64,000 bases of DNA from Kineococcus aurantiacus (GTDB lineage: Bacteria; Actinomycetota; Actinomycetes; Actinomycetales; Kineococcaceae): assembly GCF_013409345.1 (NCBI RefSeq), contig NZ_JACCBB010000001.1:4588001-4652000 (forward strand), written 5' to 3'. Shown here in pieces: positions 55,304 to 64,000 of the stretch. The notes below the pieces were generated by a model that did not search any database, had not been told where the DNA came from, and was given only the letters and a program-made list of their open reading frames with translations. A program made the position numbers and the translations under genes. The first letter of the stretch is position 1. Each line of letters opens with the position of its first letter.

Positions 55304-56397
55304 GCGCGCGTCCCGACGAGGTCGGCCCGGCGGGCACCCGGGTCAGCCACCTGAGCGCCGGGGGGCCCGGTGGGCGGGTCCGCGGACGGTGCGGTCCAGC
55401 CCACGTGCGGGGCGACCTGCTCGGCGAACAGGGCCAGCGCCTCGGCGCGGGCCCCGAAGTCGGCGGGACCCAGCTCGACCTGGACGTTGAGCTGAGTGGC
55501 GTGCTCCAGCCACGGTGAGGCCAGCAGCGAGGCGGCGATGTCCTGCGCGGTGCCGTGGTGCAGGTTCAGGCGCGCGGCCTTCTGCGCCAGCGTGGTGGCC
55601 TCGCCCAGGAAGGAGGCGCCCCAGGCGTACTTGGCCTCGATGCCCGGCGCCGCCTTCCGCAGGGCCTCCTCCCGGCTGCGCGCGGGGTGGATCGCGGTGG
55701 AGACCGCCACCCGCGGGACGACCCCGGCCGGCAGGGCCTCGTGGTAGGCCGCGGCGGTCACCTCGGCCGGCACGGTCTGGGTGGTGCCGACCAGGATCCC
55801 GTGGCCGCGGCGCGCGGCTTCGGCGGCGCTGCGCGCTGTCAGCACGGCCTCCCACACCCGATCACCCAGTCCCGGCGCCGGCGGGTTGAGCCGTTGCCCG
55901 CGGGTGGTCAGGGCGTGCCCGTCCAGGGCGTGCAGGAGACGGGTCAGCAGTTGCCCGTAGCGGTCCTTGGCGGCCTCGACGTCCGCGCCACCGGGAACGG
56001 GGTCCCCGTCGTGGGCGAAGAGTTCCAGCAGCCCGGGCGCCCCGCCGCCGTTGGCCACCCCCAGTTCGACGCGGCCGCCGCTGAGCCGGTCCAGCACCGC
56101 GGCGTCCTCGGCCACCCGCACCGGGTTCTCCAGCGGGAGGGTGACCGCTGCGGTCCCCAGGTGCAGCCGGGTGGTACAGGTCGCCAGGGCGGCCAGCAGC
56201 ACGAACGGGGAGGGCAACCCGCCGCTGGTGTGCGGGCCGGACGCCTCGCGCAGGTGGAACTGCCGGACCCAGGCGGTGTCGAAGCCGAGGTGCTCGGCCG
56301 TGATGAACAGCTCCAGCTCGTCGGTGTAGGAGTGGGAGTCGGGTACGGCCTGCAGGTGGGAGAACATGGCCAGGGACAACCCCGGGGTGGCGCTCAC
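55300..56397 (-). CDS. LLM-class flavin-dependent oxidoreductase (MsnO8/YtmO-like)
   Basis: Luciferase-like monooxygenase of 365 residues and first gene of the operon. It has LSLAMFSHLQAVPDSHSYTD, LGFDTAWVRQFHLREAS, RLHLGTAAVTLPLENPVRVA and VLDRLSGGRVELGVANGG, the standard TIM-barrel LLM pattern. Some LLM oxidoreductases of this kind pair with NtaA/YtnJ-like enzymes in sulfur-scavenging clusters. The GTG at 56397 is the farthest start that keeps the family N-terminus. A 13-base palindrome CTCGA-GTG-TCGAG (56417-56429) lies just upstream and could be an operator. Confidence 0.85.
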   Translation of the reverse strand: MSATPGLSLAMFSHLQAVPDSHSYTDELELFITAEHLGFDTAWVRQFHLREASGPHTSGGLPSPFVLLAALATCTTRLHLGTAAVTLPLENPVRVAEDAAVLDRLSGGRVELGVANGGGAPGLLELFAHDGDPVPGGADVEAAKDRYGQLLTRLLHALDGHALTTRGQRLNPPAPGLGDRVWEAVLTARSAAEAARRGHGILVGTTQTVPAEVTAAAYHEALPAGVVPRVAVSTAIHPARSREEALRKAAPGIEAKYAWGASFLGEATTLAQKAARLNLHHGTAQDIAASLLASPWLEHATQLNVQVELGPADFGARAEALALFAEQVAPHVGWTAPSADPPTGPPGAQVADPGARRADLVGTRA

Positions 56398-57565
56398 GGC
56401 GGTGCGCTCCGATTCGCTCGAGTGTCGAGGGGGTGGGGGAGGAACGGTTGACGGGTGCGGCGACGGAACGAGTGGGCGACGGGACGGGCGCGGACGGTCC
56501 GTCGACGGCCCGGCGCAGGTCGGCCCGCCGCGAACCGCTCAGGCGCGGACCGCTCGCAGTGCAGGACGAGGAACGGGGATCAGGTCGCTGGTCGGGCCGG
56601 ACAGCAGTCGCTGGACTGCAGCGCCAGGTCGACGTGACGCCGCCGCACCAGGTGCAGCCGGGGGCGTGGTCCAGCGATCGCCGTGTTCAGGTGGTGCACG
56701 CTGACCTCCGCATTCCATCGTCTTGGCGGAAGCACCTGTCAGCCCAGGGGACTGGTGGTTGCTGCGGCGTCGTCGAGCCAAGTCTCTCGGCCGCTCTGGA
56801 TGGTGCGTGAATTTGATCCCATCGCGGGGACCGGTGTCAACCGTGCCGTGACCGGGCCGGCGCCGCGGTGATCCGCGCCGGCGGTGGACCCACCCCCTCC
56901 GCCGGCTACCTGCTTCCCAGCGCCGGCGAGTTCCGCGGCGTCGCCGACACACCCACCGGCATCGACGACCCGCTGCCCCTGTTCCGGCTGCGGTGGTCCG
57001 TGCCACGGAGTTCGACCCCCCGGCGGCACCGCCCACCTCGCCGGCCCGGAACAGGACCACGATCCGTCTCCGGCGCGGAACTCGCGGGTGGGGTTCGCCC
57101 ACGGTTCGGCCGTCGTCGGCCGGTACCGGGCGTTGTCGTCGTCCGCCGGCGGCCGCAGGTGCTGACCGGCACGAGGCGGGTCGGGGCGTCGGTGAGGTGC
57201 CGGGCCACGATCGTGCCGGTCCCGTCGGTCGCGATCAGCTCCCCGGACATCGGCGGCGCACCCGTCTCGGCCCCCCCGGGGGGCAGGGCCGCCCACCGCT
57301 GGAGGGAGCAGGGGGGCCGGTCGGCGACGTCGCGGGCCGGGCCGCCCCGACGGCAGCTGGTGCGCCGCGCCGCTCGGCCTGCGGACCCCGCGGCGGTGGT
57401 CGGAGGCGCTCCACCCACCCGGGGACGACCCCCTGTCGCCGCCTGCGTGTAGAAGGGAGGCGTGACTCCCCTCAGCCGAGTGCTCCCGCCCCGGCGCCGC
57501 GACGGCCTCCCGCGGCGGCGAGCCCCGCGCGCTGCGGCCCGCAGCACCACGCCCGGGGGACGCCG
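56398..57565. other. About 1.2 kb without a confident gene, possibly containing a decayed CDS
   Basis: No frame carries a recognised domain over useful length. On the minus strand, codons with G or C in the third place run for about 35 codons from an ATG at 57250 (MSGELIATDGTGTIVARHL). Similar composition then continues in a second frame (ARYRPTTAEPWANPTREFRA, about 57125-57065) and a third (IVVLFRAGEVGG, about 57060-57025), as if one small gene had suffered two frameshifts. I do not recognise the product. A hairpin GCCCCCC-C-GGGGGGC is at 57270-57284. The rest shows nothing. Confidence 0.4.
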
Positions 57566-58897
57566 GTGAGCGCAGCGGTGCCGGAGGGGGTGCCGGAGGG
57601 GGTGGCGGTGGGCCGGTCGGCTGGCCCCGGCGACGCCGGCGGGCCCGCTGGGCCCGTCGCCGTGGAGCTGATGGCGGCGTTGCTGGGCGAGGCCGGCCCG
57701 CTGGCGACGGAGGCCCACCGGCTCCTGTCGCCGGTGGCCGCCTTCCGCAGCACGCTGCGTGAGCGGCTCCTGGTCGACGGGCAGATCGTCCCCTTCGCCC
57801 ACCGGGCCGCGGCGCTCACTCCCCGGCACAGCATCGCCGCGGTGGACGGGGCGTCGGTGCGGGAGCACCTGTACGCCGCGGACCTCGTGGTCGCCGTCGC
57901 CGTCGCGGCCGAGGGCATGACCAGCGTCGGCGGGCACCCGCTGTCGCACCGGCACTGGGCGCACGTGCGTGAGCACGAGTCGGAGAACGACCGGCTGCTG
58001 TCGGCGGCGATGGCGAGCCTGGAGCTGCAGCTGCTGGCGGACCTGTCCCACGACGTGCGCATCCTGGACGGCTCCCACGGCACCCCGGTGATCGCCCTGT
58101 CCACGGCCCTGGCCGCCCGCAGCCGCGGGGTGGCCGGTGCTGCGGCCGAGCTGGTGACCGACGAGGTCGTCGCCGCTGTCCGCTCGCTGGCCGACCCGGA
58201 CCAGCGGGTCCACCCCGGGGAGGTCGTGGCCCTGCCGAAGGCGGACTCGGCGCACGCCTTCGCCGGCGTGTACCGGGCCCGGTACGGGCTGGACCTGCCC
58301 GGGGGGGACCGCTTCCTGGCCGCGCAGGTCCTGGAGCCGGGGGAGATGCTCTACCCGCGGGCCGCCGCGGAGGTGGCCGGGGTGCACTTCACCGTCCGCG
58401 AGGAGGCTCCCCAGCGCGTGCAGGAGGCCGCTTCGACGCTGGACCAGGCGATCGCGCCCCTGCGCGAGGCGGCCGGCAGCGCGCAGCTGCTGGTCACCTA
58501 CGTCAAGCCGGCCACCGCCGACACGGTCCTCAAGGTCGAGTTCCGCGTCTCGGAGCCGCTGGTGGACGCGGGCGCCCCGGCGTCCTCCCGGGCGTCCTCG
58601 AGGGCGCTGGGTGAGGCGCAGCGGCTGGCGGGGCTGCTGTCGGCCGAGACACCGGGCCCGCACCTGCAGGAACCGTTCGCGCAGTACGCGGTGGACCTGC
58701 TCGCCAAGAGCGTGTCGGTGGGGGCCGAGGCGCTGAACCAGTCGATGATCGCGATGCTGCCGCCCGGCTCGGAGGACTACCTGACGCTGCTCGCCCGCTC
58801 GTACCGCACCCGGGCAGGTGGCGGCGGTGGGGGCGGCACGCGCCCCGGCGGCGTCGGGCGTGCCGGTGGGCCCGGCGGGCCGGCGGGTAACCGGTGA
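57566..58897 (+). CDS. nurA: NurA-domain nuclease
   Basis: Protein of 443 residues containing a NurA domain, a metal-dependent 5'-3' exonuclease that works inside the HerA hexameric motor in DNA-end resection. The nuclease start is SIAAVDGASVREHLYAADLV (about residue 95), whose Asp is the first metal ligand. Further conserved parts are the LSTALAARSRG helix, VVALPKADSAHAF (the Lys/Asp active-site region) and FREYD-like EFRVSEPLVDAG. GTG at 57566 is chosen for the family-like start; MSAAVPEGVPEGV is a variable tail. The stop overlaps herA by 4 bases, matching the tight coupling of these genes in archaea and in the bacteria that have them. Confidence 0.8.
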   Translation: MSAAVPEGVPEGVAVGRSAGPGDAGGPAGPVAVELMAALLGEAGPLATEAHRLLSPVAAFRSTLRERLLVDGQIVPFAHRAAALTPRHSIAAVDGASVREHLYAADLVVAVAVAAEGMTSVGGHPLSHRHWAHVREHESENDRLLSAAMASLELQLLADLSHDVRILDGSHGTPVIALSTALAARSRGVAGAAAELVTDEVVAAVRSLADPDQRVHPGEVVALPKADSAHAFAGVYRARYGLDLPGGDRFLAAQVLEPGEMLYPRAAAEVAGVHFTVREEAPQRVQEAASTLDQAIAPLREAAGSAQLLVTYVKPATADTVLKVEFRVSEPLVDAGAPASSRASSRALGEAQRLAGLLSAETPGPHLQEPFAQYAVDLLAKSVSVGAEALNQSMIAMLPPGSEDYLTLLARSYRTRAGGGGGGGTRPGGVGRAGGPGGPAGNR

Positions 58898-61800
58898 ACG
58901 GCGCCGGGCCGACCGCGGCCACGGGTCCCACCCCGGCGGCTCCAGCCGCTGAACCGTCACCGACAGAACCAGCAGCACCAGCACGAGCAGCACGAGCAGC
59001 GCGAGGGAGTCTTTCCGTGGACCCGATCACCACCGCCGAGCAGGTCGCCGTCGTCGGTACCCCGTCGTCGAACTACGAGGTGACCCTCGACCTGCTCGAC
59101 ACCGCCGTCCACGAACCCCTCGTCGGGTCGATGCTGCTGCTCACCCAGCCCTCCGGTGGCGGTGAGGAACTCGCACTGGGCACGGTCACCGAGGTGACCA
59201 CGATGAACCAGTGGCACTCCCAGCCCCTGCTGCGCGGCGTCGTGAAGGCCAGGGGTCACATCCCCGGCATGTCCGGCGACCTGGGGGACGTGCGGGCGGC
59301 CAGCATCAAGCTGCAGGCCTGCTACAAGCGCAACGCCTTCGGCCAGCCCCAGCCGTGGGTGCAGGCCGGGCCGTCGCTGCGGATGTCCCCACCCACCGGC
59401 ACGGCGGTGCGGCGGGTGACCAACGAGGTCCTCGACGAGCTGATGAGCGGTGAGGAGGACCTGCACTACCTCGGGCACCTGCACGGGACCGCCGACGTGC
59501 GCATCCCCCTGTCGATCCGTGACTTCTCCGGTGACCGTGGCGCCTTCCACGCCGGTCTGTTCGGGATGAGCGGGAGCGGGAAGGCACTGGCGCTGGACAC
59601 CCCCGTCGCGACTCCCGGCGGTTGGACGACGATGGGGGAGTTGTCCGACGGCGACCTCGTCTTCGACGAGACGGGCCGACCCACCCGGGTGGTCAAGGCG
59701 CACGAGGTGCGCCTCGACCGCCCCTGCTACGAGGTCGTCTTCTCGGACGGTTCGGTCATCGTGGCGGACGCGGACCACAACTGGTACACCGAGGACGAGG
59801 CTGCCCGGCGGTCCGCAGGCACGGCCCGGCGTTCGGAAGGCACCAGGAAGCGACGCCCCCTGCTGGCTCCCGCGATCACCGGACGCCTGCGCCGCCTCGC
59901 CGCGGCCGCCGCGCCCGAGGACGTCATCACCGTGCCCGAGGTCGTCGCGCTGACGGGCCTGCACCGCAGGAGCAGCGCGCTGACGACCGTCACCACTGCT
60001 GTCGGCACGCTCGGGGCCCAGAGGGCCACCGCCCGGTTCGAGTACCGCGCGCAGCAGTACACCAAGACGAGAACGCTGGTCGCGTGGCCCGGACGCGAGC
60101 TGCTGACCGCCTTGGCGAGCGTGGCCGAGGCAGGCCGCCCGAGCGCCCCCGTCTTCAACCCGTCCCTGGCACCTCGACTGCGTGAGGCCGCCGCGGACGC
60201 CGCGGACTGGCTCAGCTTGCCCGACGTCGCGCGCCTGATCGGTCTACCTGCCCGCAACGCCAACCTGCGGCGCAAGGTGGAGACCTGTTCGATCCCGGCG
60301 CACCGCCGGCCGATGCCCGTCCGGGTGACCCTCCCGGCGCACACGGTCGAGCGCGCTCCGGCGAACGCGGTGCTCACCTACCCCAGGCGGCGACTGCTCA
60401 CCGCCCTCGCCGACCACGCCGACCGGCCTGTGGGCGACCAGCGGCACAAGCGGATCACCGGCCGCGTGGTCACGACCGAGCAGATCCGGCGAACCCTGCG
60501 GACCTCGGACGGGGAGAGCAACCACGCCGTGCCGGTGGCCGGGCCCCTCGTCCTGCCCGAGCAGCGCCTGCCGCTGGACCCGTACTTCCTCGGGTACTGG
60601 CTCGGGGACGGCAAGGCGTCCGACGCCCGCATCTACACCGCTGACGCCGAGGTTCTCGACACCTTGCGCGGCCGCGGGTTCGTGGTGACCGCCACCGGAC
60701 GCGACTTCGAGTTCCGCGTCACCTGGGGCGACCCGGCGAAGGAGGCGGCCCGCGCCGCGCGGCCCTGCGCCCGGTGCGCGGCGCCGTTCACCCCGGCTGG
60801 ACCGCGCCGGCGGTACTGCTCGAACGCGTGCCGGCTCGACGGCCCCCGTGCTACCCGCGCGGACGGTGCCGGGCGGTGCACCGACTGCGGCCGCAGCGGC
60901 GTCAGCGGGCTGCGCTGCATGAGCTGCCACCGCACGGCCACGCCCACCGGCGTCCTGCGTCACCTCGGTGTTCTCCACGACAAGCACGTTCCCGACCGGT
61001 ACCTGCGCGGTTCCCAGGCGCAGCGCCGGGCGTTGCTGGCGGGCCTGCTGGACAGCGACGGCACGCCCGCGCCGCAGGGGACGGTCCTACTTCGACAACA
61101 CCAACCTCCGGCTGGCGCAGCACGTCCAGGAGCTGGCGGCCTCCCTCGGCTACCGCCCCACCCTGACGAGCAGGACCGCGACGCTGAACGGCAAGGCGTG
61201 CGGTCCGACCTACCGAGTCGCCTTCACCGTGGCCGACGACGTCTTCGCCCTGAGCCGCAAGCGGACGTTGCACGCCGAGCGCCGCGCCGGCCACCACCCG
61301 GCGAGGACGTCGCACCGGTACGTCGTCGACGTCCGGCCCGTGCCGTCGGTGCCGGTCCGGTGCATCACCGTGGACAGCCCGAACCGCCTGTACCTGGCCG
61401 GCCGCACCATGATCCCGACGCACAACACCGCGTTCTCGGCGTACTTCCTGGCCGGGCAGATGCGCAATCCCGACCAGGGTTTCATCGTCGTCGACCCGCA
61501 GGGGCAGTTCGCCTCCGAGACCGGTTTCCCGTTCTCCCTGCAGGCCTGGGCCGCGGAGATGGGCCGGGAGGTCGTCGTGCGCCGCGTGAGCGAGGACCTG
61601 CGGCTGGAGAAGGACGCCCCGTTGTTCGGGGAGTTGCTGGGCAAGACGAAGCTGACCGGTGAGATCACCAAGATGGCTCCCGAGACCGCCGGCCTGTTCA
61701 TCGACGAGCTGGTCAAGCTGCTGCGCAAGCGCAGCGGCTGGGACACCGAGGACTCCGCCGGCCTGCTGAGGGAACTGCTGGGCTCGCTGACCGAGGCCGG

Positions 61801-62926
61801 TGTCCTGGGGCGCATCTACGTCGACGAGACCCGGCAGGCCCGGCTCCGGGACGCCGTCCTGGACGTCCTCGACGACGCGGACCGGTTCGGCGACGTGTTC
61901 AGCCAGTTCCAGCCGCTGCACAACCTGTTCAGCCCCGCCAACCCCGGTGGTGGGAGGCGGCACTCGATGTGGGGCACGATCGCCCACGTCTTCGACAAGG
62001 CCCAGCGGGCCGGTGCGCCGGCGCCGATGCTCGTCCTGGACATGTCCACCTCCGGGCAGGTCTCCTGGGTGTCCTCCCTGCTGGCCGGGCCCGAGCAGGC
62101 TGCGGCCGTGGAGGCGCTGCGGGTCCTGGACCAGGACTCGATCAAGGCCGCGATCCTGCGCAAGGCGTGCCGCACCTTGAAGGAGGCCTCCGAGTCCGCC
62201 TTCCGGCTCGGGGAAACCCTGAACACGATGGTGGTCTTCGACGAGGCGTGGCGCTACGCCCCGCCGCTGCACCTGGCCGGCGACGAGGAGGTCAAGGCCC
62301 TGTCGGCGGACATCGCCGGCTACTTCCGCGACACCCGGAAGTTCGGCATCGGCTGGACGCTGATCAGCCAGTCGCCCCGCAGCGTGAACGCGGACTGCTT
62401 CGACCAGATGGCGGTGCGCGTCATGGGCTACGGCCTCGGTGGCGCGGACCTGGCCAAGGTCGCCGAGCAGATGGACGACGCGGAGCACCTGAAGCTCTAC
62501 CGGGCGTTCGCGCCGCCGGACGCCACCAGGCCCAAGGTGTACCCCTTCATGGTGACCGGTCCCGTCTCACCGCTGTCCTTCACCAAGGCTCCGGTGTTCC
62601 TGGCCGCCTACACCGACTTCGAGGTCTTCCGCGCCGACAACCACCCCTGGATCAGCCAGGCCCGCCGCAGTCAGGGCCTGCCGGTCCTGTCCGGCGTTCC
62701 CCGGCTGCGCGGCGCCGGACCGGTGGTGGCCGCCCAGGTCCCGCGGTCCACCGCCCCGGCCGGCGCCGGGAAGCGTGCCGGGGGGACGAAGGAGGCGCTG
62801 GAGCGCGTCCGCGAGAACGCCGCCACCGGGGGGATCGCCGCGGGGGCCTTCGCCGGGCTGGCCGGCGACGCCGGGTTCAGCGGGGGACTGGGCAGCATCG
62901 ACGACGACGACCCGCCGCCGTTCTGA
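58894..62926 (+). CDS. herA: HerA-type DNA translocase ATPase, interrupted by an intein and frameshifted
   Basis: HerA/FtsK-fold ATPase that would pump DNA for the NurA nuclease. The host protein is 729 residues in two parts: 230 before the intein (58894-59583) and 499 after (61427-62926). The N-part has an Ala/Pro-rich tail and a HAS-barrel-like domain, ending in Walker A GMSGSGK. The C-part resumes with TAFSAYFLAG and has the Walker B VVFDEAWRYAPPL and the sensor ISQSPRSVNADC. The intein between Lys and Thr contains one extra base (GGGG at 61077-61080). As written, translation from 58894 therefore leaves the proper frame and stops at 61662; the downstream frame is open from about 60968. Either the gene is inactivated, the base is a sequencing error, or recoding occurs. 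Confidence 0.8.
59584..61426 (+). other. Intein with LAGLIDADG homing endonuclease in the HerA P-loop
   Basis: Splicing blocks are clear. N-terminus ALALDTPVATPGGWTTMGEL has Ala, not Cys, at position 1. Block B is SVIVADADHNWYTEDE. The C-terminal block is CITVDSPNRLYLAGRTMIPT ending in HN, with Thr as the +1 residue. Length is 1843 bases, 614 codons plus one. Endonuclease motifs: DPYFLGYWLGDG and RRALLAGLLDSDGT. Between block B and the first motif are two helix-turn-helix-like stretches (VPEVVALTGLHRR, LPDVARLIGLPAR). Between the two motifs are two cysteine clusters (CARC...YCSNAC and CTDC...CMSC), zinc-ribbon-like. The +1 shift falls just after LLDSDG. It sits exactly between Lys and Thr of the P-loop, a favoured intein site. 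Confidence 0.9.
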
Positions 62927-62944
62927 CCGCCCCGGGACGGGGGC

Positions 62945-62963
62945 CCGGGCGCGCGGCGCCCGG
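62945..62963. terminator. GC hairpin between herA and the Mre11-type gene
   Basis: CCGGGCGC-GCG-GCGCCCGG, an 8-bp perfect stem with a 3-base loop, 18 bases after the herA stop. There is no T-run. It could attenuate readthrough, or it may be incidental in GC-rich DNA. Confidence 0.3.
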
Positions 62964-63037
62964 TGAGAACATCGTGTCCGACGGTGCCCCTACGGTGTCG
63001 GCGCAGCGAGTGATCACGGTTGAAGGAGCCAGTGCAG

Positions 63038-64000
63038 GTGAGTGAGCCCGTCTACGAGGTCGGCTTCGTGGCCGATGCCCACCTCGGGTACGCCGCCCGG
63101 TGCGGCTCCCACCCCGCGTCAGGGCTGAACCACCGGGTCCGCGACGGCTACCTGAGCTACCGCGCGGTCGTGCGGGACATGATCGCCAAGGAGGTGGACC
63201 TGGTCATCGACGGCGGGGACACCTTCCACCAGTCCCACCCCAGCATCGGGGCCATCGTCTGGGCCCGCCGGCAGATGGAGTCCCTCGCCGCCGCGGGCAT
63301 CCCGGTCATCGGCAACACCGGCAACCACGACGCCTCGGCGGACCGCAGCAAGTCCCCGGCCACCGCGGCCATCGACGACCCCGCCCGCGGCATCGCCTAC
63401 GTCACCGAGCCCTACAAGGTCTTCGAGCCCCTGGACGGGCTGGCCGTCCACGTGATCAGCCACTACGGGCTGGCGCAGAGCGAGCGCCTGCTGCCCGAGC
63501 CGATCGACGGGGTCGTCAACCTGCTCTCCGCGCACGGGGCGGCGATGCTGCCCGGGCACGAGGTGTTCCGCTCGGTGGACTCCCCCGGGGAGGTGCCGAT
63601 CGGGTTGGACATCCTGGCCGACGACCGGTTCGCGTTCAAGGCGCTCGGCCACTACCACGGCATGGGGGAGATCCTGCCGAACGTCTGGTACGCCGGGTCG
63701 CTGGTGCGGCGCGGGTTCGCCGACCCCGCGGGAGGTCGCGGCTGGTTGCTGTGCAAGGTGTTCTCCGACGGCCAGGTCGTGGTCGAGCCGCAGTACATCG
63801 ACCAGCGACCGCAGTTCGACCTGCCGCGCATCGACGCGAAGGGGAAGACCGGGGCGCAGGTCGAGGAGGAGATCCGCGCCAACCTGGACAGCGTCGACGT
63901 CGCCGGCGCGATCATCCGGCAGGTCGTGGTCAACTGCTCGACCAGCACGCGCCGGGGCATCGACCAGCCGGCCCTGGCCGCGCTGACGGAGTCGGCGCTG
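63038..64000 (+). CDS. Mre11/SbcD-type DNA repair exonuclease (3' end outside window)
   Basis: Calcineurin-like metallophosphoesterase of the Mre11/SbcD group, acting on DNA ends. The metal motifs appear in order: GFVADAHLG (D-x-H), DGGDTFHQS (GDxxH), GNTGNHDAS (GNHD) and ALGHYHGMG (GHxH). 321 codons are visible and the frame is open at the edge. I chose GTG at 63038 (MSEPVYEVGF), with AAGGAG 9 bases upstream; GTG at 63032 is only 3 bases from that site. Placement after nurA-herA mirrors the archaeal herA-mre11-rad50-nurA cluster, so a Rad50/SbcC-like gene is likely just beyond the window. Confidence 0.88.
   Translation, partial: MSEPVYEVGFVADAHLGYAARCGSHPASGLNHRVRDGYLSYRAVVRDMIAKEVDLVIDGGDTFHQSHPSIGAIVWARRQMESLAAAGIPVIGNTGNHDASADRSKSPATAAIDDPARGIAYVTEPYKVFEPLDGLAVHVISHYGLAQSERLLPEPIDGVVNLLSAHGAAMLPGHEVFRSVDSPGEVPIGLDILADDRFAFKALGHYHGMGEILPNVWYAGSLVRRGFADPAGGRGWLLCKVFSDGQVVVEPQYIDQRPQFDLPRIDAKGKTGAQVEEEIRANLDSVDVAGAIIRQVVVNCSTSTRRGIDQPALAALTESAL

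Noticed and set aside
56417-56429. Definite operator CTCGA-GTG-TCGAG upstream of the monooxygenase operon
   Set aside because: A single copy, short arms, no convincing promoter around it and no linked regulator; noted only as a possibility.
56868-57452. Plus-strand gene of about 194 codons upstream of nurA
   Set aside because: No domain, mixed codon composition, and stronger coding signs lie on the opposite strand in the same stretch.
57462-57569. 35-residue Arg-rich leader peptide overlapping nurA by GTGA
   Set aside because: The ribosome-binding site AGGGAGG is only one base from the GTG and the peptide is low complexity. The overlap alone is not enough.

Overview
The window is very GC-rich throughout, with almost every codon ending in G or C, frequent GTG and some TTG starts, and strings of genes joined by 4-base ATGA/GTGA/TTGA overlaps. 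Gene content (heterotetrameric sarcosine oxidase, dimethylglycine oxidase, lipoprotein-type binding proteins, GntR/IclR regulators) points to a soil or desiccation-tolerant actinobacterium. A Kineococcus-like organism is my guess, not something the sequence proves. The window holds about 45 protein genes. I saw no rRNA, tRNA, CRISPR array or transposase.

Layout. 1-5.75 kb (minus strand): a ribose-type sugar ABC importer (permease, binding protein, duplex ATPase), then a ROK kinase and a Gfo/Idh/MocA dehydrogenase cut by the window edge, behind a good promoter with a palindromic operator. 6.3-9.8 kb (minus): tctCBA tricarboxylate transporter plus a universal stress protein, divergent from a CitA/CitB-type two-component system (10.05-12.4 kb). 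12.5-20.2 kb (minus): a tight five-gene operon SWIM - DUF5691 - MoxR ATPase - DUF5682 - VWA of unknown function. 20.3-31.0 kb: a polyamine-type catabolic island, with an FAD amine oxidoreductase divergent from an Lrp/AsnC regulator, an aminotransferase, a second FAD oxidoreductase, a YtcJ-type amidohydrolase and potA-D-B-C. 31.0-47.2 kb: a glycine betaine degradation island with a GntR and two IclR regulators, an internally deleted serine hydroxymethyltransferase, soxBDAG, dimethylglycine oxidase, purU, a BCCT transporter and the gbcAB Rieske monooxygenase. Together these convert betaine to dimethylglycine, sarcosine and glycine and recycle the one-carbon units. 47.25-56.4 kb (minus): three flavin-dependent LLM-type monooxygenases with a dipeptide/opine-type ABC importer. 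56.4-57.6 kb: no confident gene. 57.6-64 kb (plus): nurA, herA interrupted by an intein in its P-loop, and an Mre11/SbcD-type nuclease running off the end, i.e. a DNA-end processing operon.

Most notable points. (1) A 214-residue serine hydroxymethyltransferase keeps both ends of the family but has lost the whole catalytic middle, yet it heads the sarcosine operon. (2) A 614-codon intein splits the HerA P-loop between Lys and Thr, carries extra zinc-ribbon-like cysteine clusters and has one extra G that breaks the frame. (3) An exact 19-bp tandem duplication shifts the end of an FAD oxidoreductase gene so that it reads in frame into the next gene. (4) Three sets of repeated promoter-proximal motifs look like binding sites for the local Lrp, GntR and IclR regulators. 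Several promoters place transcription start at or next to the start codon, implying leaderless mRNAs.
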